From Euglena gracilis (Eukaryota > Euglenida > Euglenophyceae > Euglenales), in assembly GCA_039621445.1 (NCBI GenBank), contig CP154956.1, positions 28,216,667 through 28,280,666 of the forward strand: DNA of 64,000 nt, read 5' to 3'. The notes under the pieces are model-generated. The model searched no databases, was not told where the DNA came from, and saw nothing but the letters and a program-made list of their open reading frames with translations. The translations under genes were made by a program, and so were the position numbers. The stretch's first letter is position 1, and the number at the start of each line of letters is the position of its first letter. Positions 22,461-34,000 of this stretch are shown here, piece by piece.

Positions 22461-25400
22461 ATGCAAGCCCAATTCACAGCCTGTTTTGCAGACCAGAAAT
22501 TGGAGACTGCGATTGCATTTGCCTCCTCCATTCAAAAGGAATCTCTTGCTGCACTTGAACCATTCTTGCCACAAATTCAGTCTGCACTGCTTAACAAGAA
22601 AGATGCTGGGAAGAAATCCACTGGTTGCAACCTTCTTCAAGCACTGCTTAAGGTTGTTGGTTGTTCTGCAGAGCCGTATATTCTCCCTTCCCTTGAAATT
22701 GTCCTTGACCTCTGTTCAGACAAGCAGCTGGCCGTTGCAAAGAGTGCTTCGCAAGCCTTTGTTGTGGAGTGGGTTGTCAGACCGCAATTCATTTCACCCC
22801 CCACGCCGTGTTGGGCCTGCCTCACCAAAAAAGTGTTGGCCTTTTCTTCTCCGAGGGGTGTTTCCTCCTCCTCGACATTGGTTTGGGCGATGTTTGTCTG
22901 TCAAAAGTCTTCTGAAACATATTCATTGTAAAAGTATAAAGTATTTCAAAAACACTTCATTTCAACTGGGGCTGTTTTTGCTGTGGGTTGCGATCATGGA
23001 TTTGCAAAACACCTGTGTGACCCCCCCAGGGGGTTTTCGAGAGTGAGTGGGTGGGTTGGGGGTCACTCAGTGGGGGTGTTTGCCCACATCCCCCCCCCCC
23101 GCACCCCCCCCCCCTGTCCCAGATGGCACTTTTTTTCGCCAACCAAAGGAAAAATACACACAAATTTGAGTGATGTCAAAGAAAACGCGTGGGGCCAGGC
23201 CACAGTCCCTTCCCCCCCCCCCCTCCCCCCCCTCCACCCTAACCACCCGCAGTGAATTGATGGTTGCAATCATGTTGACCCTGACAAACAAAGGCTTGAA
23301 CCCAAAAACTGTTGCACTGTTGTGGCAGAGGAGCTCTGCCCAGCCTCTGTGAAGCAAGTGACACTGACACTGGTTGCTGGCATTGGAAGGTCAAAGGGGT
23401 GGGCTACAAAAGTCGCTGCTCTTGGCATGTTGTCCTTGCTTGCGCAACGCGCACCAAGGGATATGGCTGCAGTGCTGGCAGCGGTTGTTCCACATATCTC
23501 AGAGTGCATGTGGGACACAAAGAAGGAAGTTGCCGCCTGTGCAAAGGAATCATTGTCCACAGCTTCAAATGTGCCACATTTTGTTAAAACCTAAATTCAG
23601 CACTTTGCACTTGACTTGCAGGACACTGCTTCAGCAGGGCTCAAACAAACGGAATTGGCCAAACAGCCAGGGTGATGGGTGGGGGGGGGGTCGACCACCC
23701 CCCACCACCTCTTCCCGTATTTACGGGAGCACCAATTTTTGGACCCGAAAAAATTTTCCGGCGCCTTCGGTGCCGGGTGTTTTTTTGACCCATTTTGGGA
23801 CCCTTCCAAAAATTCAACATTTTCTCAAATTTTTGATTTTGAGAGGTTTTTGAAGCCATTGAAAGTCCAAAGAGAAAAAATGTCAGTAAAATTTGACTGT
23901 GCCAAAATTAGGTCCACTTTTTTGACCTTCATTTTTTCACCCCCCCCTCCTAAAAACCTCCTAAAAACTACCGGCTCCGTGCGGAAAATCGCGGATGACC
24001 AAATTGCGGATCCTGCCGACCTGGTCGGCCCGACCTATGGTCGGCCCGACCTGTGCGTATGGCTTACCGACCTGTGTGGGTCGGCCCGGTACTTGTTCGG
24101 TAAGGGACCGCCAGTGAAATTTTTCTAAGTCGGAATTTTTAGGGTTATTGAAGGAGTAGGGTTAGGTGCGCACATGCACATTTTGCGCTACATGGCCATT
24201 TTGCGCTACGTGGCCATGTTGCGCTACATGGCCATGTAGCGCAAAATGGCCATGTGCGCACCTAACCCTACTCCTTCAATTAACCCCATAACAACCGACT
24301 TAGAAAAATTTCACTGGCGGTCCCTTACCGAACAAGTACCGTCGGCCCGACCTGGTCGGTAGGAAACGCAATTATCCGCACTCCCCCCCCTTCTTGATTT
24401 TTAAGCCCCCCCCCCCCCCCTGAAAAAAACTTTTGTCCAAATCACCCCAAAACCAGTCAAAACCCACTTAAATGGCTCCAGAACCCCCCAATCGGGGGTG
24501 AATATGCAAAAACTTTGGCGGAAAATGCCCAGTTTGGGCCACTTTTGGGAAAAAGAAGAAAATGCCCACACAGATTTGGTTTATGTTCAATCCCACCCCC
24601 CCCCCCCCCCCGCACCCCCTCCCCACAATTACAAAATCCCTTCGCTGCCGGACCGTTTGGTGAGCATGCGCAACCAGACACCGATTGTCGGAGGGCGCCT
24701 TCGGCGCCCTTGGTCGTCTAGCGGGGGGGGCTGCCGCCCCCCCCCCCCCCCCCCCCCCCACCCCCCCCCCCCCAATAACAAAATCCCTTTGCTGCCAGAC
24801 CGTTTGGTGAGCATGCGCAACCAGACACCGATTGTCGGAGGGCGCCTTTGGCGCCCTTGGTCGTCTAGCGGGGGGGGGCTGCCGCCCCCCCCCCCCGCAC
24901 CCCCCGCCCCCAATAAATCCAAAATCCCTTCGCTGCCAGACCGTTTGGTTAGCATGCAGACACCCATTGTCGGAGGGCGCCTTCGGCGCCCTTGGTCGTC
25001 TAGCGGGGGGGGGGGGGGGGGGGGGGTGGAACCCGAACCCGAAACCTTGAACCTAACCCTAACCTTGAACGTATCCTGAACCCTAACCCCAACCCTAACC
25101 CGAAAGCCTGACCCTGACCCTGTATCAAAAACTAATCTGAACCCTAACCCCAACCCCAACTTTGACCCTAACCCTACTGCATGATTAACTGGCCTGGAAA
25201 AGTTTCAATTTTGAGGACTACAGCCGGCTGTTCAGAAACGTGATAAATTGGCCGCTACAAGGTACCAGCTACCCCAAAGAGCCGTCCAACTGGGGTTAAT
25301 ACACATGGGGGGACCCTCGCTCGGAAATGGGCATTTTCCCGTTTTTCCCAAAGTGGCCCAAACTGGGCATTTTCCGCCAAGTTTTTGCATACCACCCCCC

Positions 25401-27690
25401 CCCCCTTTATTGTCCCACCGACCTGCCCCCGGGAGGCCCGACCGGACAATAAAGGGGGGGGGGGACAATAAAGGGGTACCAAAGGAATTTCATTGGCCGG
25501 GCCAAAAAAACCCCCCGTCGGCCGGGGCCCAGGGACAATACCACCTCCCCCCCCCCTAATTGACCGATCGCCCCGGGGAAAAATTTTTCGACCCCCCCCC
25601 TAATTGACTACCCGGGGGATTCCGTGCTGAAGCACCCCCCTAATTGATGGTACCCCCCCCTAATTGACCAACCCCCCCCCCCTAATTGAACCCCCCCCCT
25701 AATTGACCAAAAGGGGGGTCCCGTGGAGAGGTCCCACGGTCAATTAGGGGGGGGGGAGGTGGTAAAGGGGGGGACAATAAAGGGGGGGGTATTCACCCCC
25801 GATTGGGGGGTTCTGGAGCCATTTAGGTGGGTTTTGACTGGTTTTGGGGTGATTTGGACAAAAGTTTTTTCAGGGGGGGGGGGGGCTTAAAAATCAAGAA
25901 GGGGGGGGTAGTGCGGATAATTGCGTTTCCTACCGACCAGGTCGGGCCGACCCACAATGGTCGGGCCGACCATGGTCGGCCCGACCCGCAATTTGGTCAT
26001 CCGCGATTTTCCGACCGGGGCCTCAAAACGGCTCCGTGCGGAAAATCGCGGATGACCAAAAACCAATTTTAAACCTGAAATTTTTGAGATTTTTTTGTGA
26101 AAAAATGTGGTTTTCCATCAAAAAATCATGTGTTTTGGGTTCATTTTTCTACACACAAATTGTGTGTAGAAGCCGAAATCTGAGTCCAGATTTCAGCCTG
26201 AAAGCGTGTTCAGGGGGGCCCCCGAAGGGGGCCCCCTGAACACGTTTTCAGCCTGAAATCTGGGTCAGCCACAATTTGTTTAAAAACGTGTTCAGAGCCC
26301 GCCAAATAAATGCCTGCCCTGAAATTTGTGGTCATGATTCACGCCAGGGGTCAAAAACGCGAAAATGTGAAATTCGGACCGAAAAAAAGGTGCCAACATC
26401 GGCAAGCATCTTATCCTGAGCTGGATGATTTCTTTGTTGCCTGGACGAGATGGGAGCTGGAACCCAGCCTGTTGTTCGATGAGGCGAGCGTCATTGAACA
26501 ATGTGTGGCTCAACGTGAGCAGCAGTCGGGAACTATGTTCGTTTCAGGGAATCGTTCGGCAACCTCTTTTCATACATACGTGAATGCCGTCGCTTGGGCA
26601 TTCCGCAAAACCACGACCGAGGGAGTTGTGTTGCCTTCCTCAGAGCGCCAATTCCCCGACGTTCCGCTCCTGCGCCTAGCAGCTCCGTAGCGCCTTCCCC
26701 TCCTGACCAACCCCCTGTGCCTCGTGCTGTGTCCCGACTGCCTATAAAACAGGACAAATGTGGTTTTTGGGGGAGCACGCCGTCAGCCAGCCGTCGGCCA
26801 GCCGTGTGACTCACAGGAAAATGACCCGAGCCACAGCCTTGCAATGCAAAAAACAAATTTCGCCGCCAATCTCCCTTCAAGGTCATGTTCATCATTGGTG
26901 GAGGCTGCATTTTTGCCCATTTGAAGTCATTTTTCGTCAACTTTTGTCAATTTTGCCAATTTTGGACTTTTTTGACCAATTTTGACCATTTCAGCCTTTT
27001 TTGGGGGGTCATTCTTTTGTCATTGTGAAGGGTTATTTGCCAAAAGGCTCAAATATTATATCCGTGGACTGAGGCCCAAGACACACACTGTGTCTCGTGG
27101 ACTGAGTCCACGAGACACAGTGTGTGTCCCCGTGGACTGGGACACACACTGTGTCTCGTGGACTGAAAAATAAAAGGTGTTTGCCAGAAATGCGAGGTGT
27201 TCTACATCTAATGCAATGCAGCAGGGCAGTGGAAAGATGGTCACCGGACAACCGTGAGCTGTAACAGCTGAGAGACAGTTGGCGCGAATTTGGAACAATA
27301 GTCGTCGGGACACGGAACGGCATAACAGACAACGAGGAGACGTAACGAGTAACCCAGCGTTACGCCTTACTGACCAACACAGAGCCGACGTCATGAGGCG
27401 GTTCAGTTGCGGAAACTGTTTTTTGGAAGATGGAACCAGAATGCCGTCCGGGTCAACAGATGTGAACACCCGTGCGAGAGAGTTGAAATGACCTCGGACA
27501 GTAGAAGGCAGGTATGTCTCGAATTTGAATGTGGTGCCACACTGTGCCCGGCGTTGTTGCTCAGCTTGATTGATGAGGGTAGCCTCATCAAACAAATATC
27601 TGGGGTCAATGACCCAACCAGCCCATGCGGGAAAAAAAAACAAAAATAAAAAAAAAACAAAAAAAAAAAAAAAAAAAACAAAAAAAACAA

Positions 27691-27730
<40 letters not shown>

Positions 27731-27837
27731 AAACTTAAAACAAAAAAAAAAAAAAAAAAAAAAAAAAATAAAAAAAACCAACAGAAAAAAAAAAAAAAAA
27801 AAAAAAAAAAAACAAAAAAAAAAAAAAAAAAAAAAAA

Positions 27838-27872
<35 letters not shown>

Positions 27873-30800
27873 AAAAAAAACAAAAAAAAAAAAACAAAAA
27901 AAAAAAAAAAAAAAAAAACAGGGCCATTCCAGGTCCTCATACTGAGCGTTCAGATGTTTACACGCCTGCTGGAACTCCAACAGGCGTGTAACAGCTACAC
28001 GCTCAGCCTTTGCGGTCCATTTTGGGTTCTCTTCCAACACGTTGGCCAACAACGTACCGTGTATTGTGTCAAGAACTGTGTTTGGGCCAAGAGTTAGGGG
28101 GAGCCCAGGGGCGGGGACCGCGGCGCCGAAGGCGCCGCGGTCGCCCCTGGGCCCCCCTAAAACCTTGGCCCAAAACACTGTTCTGGGTCAACAGCAGCGC
28201 CCTTCTGCAAATCGACCAAATACTTTTCCAGTGTAGCAACAAATTCATCTGGTTTCGGGGGGCGGGGGAGCATGCGGTCCACACTGTTTGCGGTCTTCTT
28301 CATTTTCCGAAAGAAAAAACTGCAAGGACAGGTAGTGGAATGTGGTAAAACTTGTCCACGAGAAACCTTTATGCTCTGAGCCAAGTTATTGGGGGGCACT
28401 TGTTGGTCGGACCAGTGGGAATTCTTGATTTTTTCAGTTCACGAGGACACACACTGTGTCTCGTGGACTGGCAGTCCACGAGACACAGTGTGTGTCCTCG
28501 TGAACTGAAAATTTGACAAAAAATCGCAAAAAAATACGGGGTAGACATTGCGTGGCTAAGTTCCACGAGACACAGTGTGTGTCTTGGGCCTCTTAGTCAA
28601 CGGATATAGACAAAAATCGTCCATTGTAACCCGGACACACCGTGTACCCGGGTTATGGGCGCCTTCGGCGCCCATAACCCGGACACACGGTATGTCCGGG
28701 TGACATGGACGATTTTTGTGTAGTGTGAAATGGTTTCAAGTGACTCAAAATTGTAGCCCCTCTTGTAGAATTCGAAAGATAATTCAAAACGAACATCCGA
28801 AATTAAGATTTGGCACCCAACATGAAGCATTTGCACACCAAATTTAGGCATTACCATGCCCCCCCCCCAAAACTGATCACCCCCCAGCATGGGCAGGCAC
28901 CCTAGAGCACAAGGCACCGAGCACGGCTCCCGGATCTGGCCTGGGGGGGGGGTTGTGGGCCGACCCTAGGGTCGGCCCAATACGACCCTAGGGTCGCTAA
29001 GGTCGACCCCCCCCCCAGGACGTGGAGTGGGCCGACCCTAGGGTCGTCCGTCCTGGGGTTGTGGGCCGACCCTAGGGTCGACCCCAGGGTCGGCCCACCC
29101 CACGACCTCGCCCCCCTACCAAAAATTTTTTGAATTTTTTTTTGATGTTTCAGGCCTTCAAATAGAAAGAAACCAAAAGCAGGGAATACTAATATTGGTT
29201 AGCTTTGCTTAAATACACCCCAAAGTCACTTGGCAACATGAGTGTTTTTGAGATTTTGGGGTCAATAGTCTTGTGCTTCAAACCTGTTTTGCGGGCCAAA
29301 TGCCTTTTGTTGCTCAATTGTCCGAGGGCCCCAAAATAACAAAGTCCCTTGTGTTTCCAAGTTTTGGGGGGCAAATCCCTTGTGTTTCCAAGACGGCAAA
29401 TCCCTTTTGTTGCTCAATTGTCCAAGGGCCCCAAAATAACAGAATTCCTTGTGTTTCCAAGTTGTTTGGGGGGGAGGCAAATCCCTTTTGTTTGCAAGTC
29501 GTTTTGGGGGCAAATCCCGTGTGTTTCCGAGTCGTCTCGGGGTGCAAATCCCTTGTGTTTCCAAGTCGCTTTGGGGGGCAGATCCCTTGTGTTTCCGAGA
29601 TGTTTTGGGGCCCAAATCCCTTTTATCTCCAAGTCGTTTTGGGGGGCAAATCCCTTGTGTTTCCAAGTTGATTCGGGGGCCAAATCCCTTTTGTCGCTCA
29701 ACTGTCCGAAGGCCCCAAAATAACAAAATCCCTTGTGTTTCCAAGTCGTTTTGGGGAGCAAATCCCTTTTGTCGTTCAACTGCTCGAGGGCCCAAAATAA
29801 CAAAATCCCTCGTGTTTCCAGGTCGTTTGGGGGCCAAATCCCATTTGTCGCTCAACTGTCCGAGGGCCCAAAATAACAAAATCCCTCGTGTTTCCAAGTC
29901 GTTTGGGGGCCAAATCCCTTTTGTCGCTCAACTGTCCGAGGGCCCCAAAATAAAAAAATCCTTTGTGTTTCCAAGTCGTTTGGGGGGCAAATCCCTTGTG
30001 TTTCCAAGTCGTTTTGGGGGCCAAATCCCTTTTGTCTCCAAGTCGTTTTGGGGGGCAAATCGCTTTTGTTTCCAAGTCGTTTTGGGGGGCAAATCCTTTG
30101 TGTTTCCAGGTCATTTTGGGGGCCAAATCCCTTTTGTTGCTCAACTGTCTGAGGGCTCCAAAATGACAAAATCCCTCGTGTTTCCAAGTCATTTGGGGGG
30201 CAAATCCCTTGTGATTCCAAGTCGTTTTGGGGGGGGGGGCAAACCCCTTTTGTTGCTCAACTGTTCAAGGGGCCCAAAATCACAAAATCCCTCATGTCAC
30301 CAAGTGGTTTTGGGGTGTATTTCAGCATAAATAATCGATTTTAGTGTTCCCTCCCTTTGTTTTCTTTGTATTTGAAGGCCTGAATCATATAAAAAAAATG
30401 CAATTTTTTTGATAGGGGGGGGTGAGGTCGTGGGGTGGGCCGACCCTAGGGTCGGCCCACGACCCTAGGGTTGGCCCACGACCCTAGACGACCTTAGCGA
30501 CCCTAGGGTCGTATTGGACCGACCCTAGGGTCGGCCCACAACCCCCCCCAAGCCAGATCTCCCCCCCCCCCCCCAGAGCACAAGGCGCCCCACTCCCCCG
30601 TTCGCCAACCTCCTCCCCGGGGTCGGACAACCCCTCAGCGTGGCAGCACCCCTCCTCCGGCTGGTTGGAGCTCCATTTTCAGCTTCATCAGCAACAATTT
30701 GTTGAGGCTGTGATCCCAACCCATGTGTGTGGTGCAATTGGCAATGCAGACATCGAGCCTTTTATCCCTGCTGTTGTCAATGCTATTGCCAACCCTTCTG

Positions 30801-31042
30801 AGGTTTCTGACTGTGTGTACAAGTTGGCTGGCACCACCTTCGTGCAAGTTGTCGAAGCCCCTGCATTGTCCATCATGGTCCCCTTGCTCATTCGAGGCTT
30901 TCGAGAGAAGTCCATTCCTGTGAAACGTCTCTGCTCTGTGATTACGGACAACATGGTCAAGCTGGTGGACGACCCTTTCTCCACAGAACCGTTCCTTGCA
31001 CAACTTGCACCAGAAAATGAGAGAGTGATGTCGGATGTGTCC
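22461..31042 (+). CDS. eEF3 HEAT-repeat exons
   Basis: Four pieces (22461-22768, 23253-23322, 23355-23571, 30738-31042) encode paired helices. Landmarks are [85 protein letters not shown] and [25 protein letters not shown] and (A/P)xLSIMVPLL are eEF3 hallmarks. The domain contacts the ribosome in fungal eEF3. The second piece ends at an unusually small insert (23323-23354) needed to restore the frame, and the next junction crosses a 7.2-kb intron. Confidence 0.9.
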
Positions 31043-34000
31043 TGCCATGCAATCACTTACAGCTGCCAACAGCAATTAGCCCAGGCTCACACCAAACTGC
31101 CAACTTTTTTTACACTTCACCCCAGACATGTTTGCACTTTCTGTTATCCCAAAATTTGTCTGCCTTCAAAAGCATTTGCACATTGCAAGTGCCCTTTGAA
31201 AATCCAGCCGTAATGAATCCTTTTTTTCCCGAGGCTTTTTTTCATTGAGCAAAACAAATGACAGAGTACAAGTTTTTTCTGAACAAGTGTAAATGCATTT
31301 GAGGCGCAGTCCAAGAATTTTGCCACCTGTGGGCAAATACATTTGAAAGCTGGGCAAAAATTCGGTGGTTGGGTGTAAAAATTTGCTTCCAAACCCCCCA
31401 AAATTCGTCCTGTGGTCCACAAAATATTCGACCCTTGACCTCTTGAAACTTGACCTCCCTGCAAACAAATTGGCACTCCCCGGTGTCTGAGGGGTTGTTG
31501 GGTTCAAACAGACTGAGCCTTTGCACCACTCAAGGGGGACAGACACATTTTTTTGCATCATTTTGTATCTTGTCAGAATTTGTTTTGTTTATCATCTTGT
31601 CAGAATAGTTTTTGTTTCGTTTTTTTTCTGACAACCCTTCGAGTTCTGCTGCGAATGATTTTTGATTCAAGGAAAGTTTTGACCCGCATTTTGGACCCAA
31701 TTTTTTTCGTTATTATTTATTGTTATTTAATCAGTTCTCAGACAAGATTCCCCACAATTTGTTCTTTGAGTCTAAATTTTGGTCGGGGTCAGTGATTGTG
31801 TGTTTTTGATCCTGAGTGCCGGCAGGTTGCTGCAAAGACCCAGCGAACATTGCAGCAAGTCCGAGAGGACCAATCCAAGTCAAAGTCCCATTTTGCTGAT
31901 CCCCCTGGCATTGGACCAGGCATTATTTTTTTAAGGCGGAATTTCTCAAATTTTTTAAGGCATTTTTTAAGGTTTTTTAAGGGTTTTTAAGGTTTTTTGA
32001 GGATTTTAAAGAAAATTTAAGGTTTTTTAAGGCATTTTTTTCCTCAGGTAAAATGTCAGACCCCAAAGATGGCCCGATGGCTTCAGACTCCTCTGTGGCT
32101 GCGGAACGCCCAAGGAAGAAGCCTAGGGCGAAGCATGGGGATCAGGGCGGTCCATGAGGGACAGTTATTGTCAACAGGCAAGCAAATGTCCTGAATAGGG
32201 TCAGAAATTTAAAGTAATTGCAATGAAAAAAAAATGGATGGTTTCGAGTTTCGAGTTTCGAGGTGACCCACTCTGTATCCCATGCAACAAGGTGTTGAGC
32301 AATGTGTATGGCAGCACACTGCATGGGCACGCGTTTGGTATTGCTCATATGAAAAAGTTTGATTATTTTCTCGGTGTTCATGAGGCTATCCGGTGTGGGT
32401 GAACGGGTTGCCGCATTGCGGGTCTGCAAATCTGCGATTGCGGTTCGGATATCCACTGTGTCATTTTGCCACTGTTGTTGCAAATTCTCAATCCTACTTG
32501 CGACATTCGAGATTTTGGGTGTGAAAGCTTGCAAATTCAGCAGGAATTTCTCCACAATGGCAAGATTTCTGCTCCAAACGAGAAATTTCTTCCAACCGCT
32601 GCACATAAGTGCGGGGATCAGAACTTTCGCGTGCTTGGGCAAGAAAGTGGGAAAAACTCGCGGAATCACCGCTCAATTGGAGAACGCGCTGTTTCGCTTC
32701 TTGAAATGCTGTGGCAAGTGTGGTAAACTGCTCCAGCGTAGTAAATTGTCCCAAATCGGGATTTTGTTGCTGTTCATGCAATTTTTGCTACAATTGCACT
32801 TTTGAGCAATTTGGGTTGACTCCTCTAAGAATGTCTCAAGTAATTCAAATCAAGAAAGATGTGGTTGCAAGTTTTGCTTTTTCTGGCCGTGTGTCACAGC
32901 CTTTGGTGAACCGAGGCCAACCGAACTATGCCAGAAACCTTGGCAAACAATCCGGTTTTCATATTGTTTGTTCACAATCGCTTCTGCATTGGCTGGCTTT
33001 ATGCGGGGTTTCAGACATGCCATTATTTGTTTGGTGCAAGAAAATTTTTCTCAGGGAGAATTTTTAAGGTTTTTTAAGGTCACCACAGGGAAGAAAAGCT
33101 TCCCCGGGGTGATTTTTTTAAGGGTTTTGAAGGTTTTTTAAGGCGCCTTAAAAAATAATAATGCCTGCATTGGACCCATCCTCGAGGAACTCCTTGTGGG
33201 CTTTGCCTGGAGATGGCCTTGAAGCAAAGGAGTAGTAGGGCTTTCTCAAGCCGCACTTCCATGCACTTGATGGGCCCCGGGCGGATGATTGGGTATGACG
33301 ATCCTGGAGGTCGGCCCGACCTACCACCCCCCCCCTCCCCTTATTTGCCCCCCCCCCCCTTAATTGAGCATTTGGGTCTGGGGAAAATTTTTTTCCAGGC
33401 GCCGAAGGCGCCGGAATTTTTTTTGTCCTTTCTCAAAACCAAATTTTCGACCCCCCCCCTTTATTTGAGCATTTGGGGGGTCCTCAAGCCTGTGGGTGTG
33501 CTCAAATAAGGGGAGGGGGGGTGGTAAACCCCCCCAAAATAAGACCCCCCATAAAATGGACCCCCCCCCCAAAATAAAACCCCCCCTGGCCGGTCCGAGC
33601 AAAAATCCATGAAATGGACCCCCCCCATGAATGGACCCCCCCCCCCATGAATAAGACCTCCCCTGCCGGCGCGAAGCGCCGGATTTTTGAAAAAAGGGCC
33701 ATTTTGGGGGGTAAATCTGTCATTTTGGGACAGTTTCCATACAATTCAGCATATTTCCCCCTATTTGTCTGGTGCGAAGCGCCGAATTTTTCGAAAAATG
33801 GTATTTTGGGGGGCATTTTTGGACATTTTGGGGGGTCGAAAATTTTTCCAGCAAAAATCCATAAAATGGACCCCCCATGAATAAGACCCCCCCTCGGGCT
33901 TTCCAGCAACCGACCCATGAAATGGACCCGGGGTCTTATTTTGGGGGGGGGGGGGGTTAGGTCGGCCCGACCACTGGAGGTCGGCCCGACTGGCCAATGA

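Larger units (their letters stand above)
23967..26060. mobile_element. Nested palindromic element inside the 7.2-kb eEF3 intron
   Basis: The outer arms include CGGAAAATCGCGGATGACC at about 23985 and its complement near 26000, each followed inward by GGTCGGCCCGACC units. A second, inner pair (24350-24540 against 25790-25935) is about 150 bp and nearly perfect; it includes ACCAGTCAAAACCCA and its complement. A third small palindrome (24150-24330) carries TGGCCATGTAGCGCAAAATGG. A diverged copy of one inner arm recurs at 42200-42320. Confidence 0.75.
27330..28399 (-). pseudogene. Broken intron-resident gene, same family
   Basis: Minus-strand segments: 28399-28180 ([18 protein letters not shown]), 28085-27925 ([20 protein letters not shown] and [21 protein letters not shown]), and 27640-27330 ([34 protein letters not shown]). 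They are split by a palindromic insert (about 28085-28180) and by a near-pure poly-T tract. The last segment is clearly related to the ORF at 26310. Function unknown. Confidence 0.45.
27085..28590. repeat. Scattered GACACAGTGTGTGTC palindromes
   Basis: CACGAGACACAGTGTGTGTC and its complement occur in pairs at about 27085-27170, 28440-28500 and 28560-28585. Each pair makes a hairpin, and together they bracket the decayed ORF cluster. Confidence 0.75.
23572..30737 (+). other. eEF3 intron of 7.2 kb with nested elements
   Basis: Joining AATG to TTGGC gives [11 protein letters not shown] in frame. The ends can pair (CCACA with TGTGG, GTT with AAC), with an offset one base different from the usual rule. 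No AG acceptor precedes the exon at the position alignment requires. It holds the large nested palindrome, decayed ORFs, a poly-A field and a 1-kb tandem array. Confidence 0.7.

Noticed and set aside
25030-25175. Chromosome end
   Set aside because: The CCCTAA-like repeat is degenerate, short and embedded between inverted arms with coding exons on both sides.
26310-26690. eEF3 alternative exon
   Set aside because: It has no similarity to eEF3 and is related instead to the opposite-strand ORF at 27330-27640.
29262-30310. Possible CRISPR array
   Set aside because: Units are contiguous, variable in length and without unique spacers; the genes around are eukaryotic and intron-bearing.
29262-30330. 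200-290 codon ORFs with repeated [16 protein letters not shown] phrases
   Set aside because: These are frame-open translations of a tandem DNA array in an eEF3 intron; several frames are open on both strands.
31790-31800. GTCAG acceptor at 31788-31792 for the eEF3 exon
   Set aside because: Using it puts TGA directly in frame; the base-paired nonconventional boundary at 31808 gives the conserved sequence.
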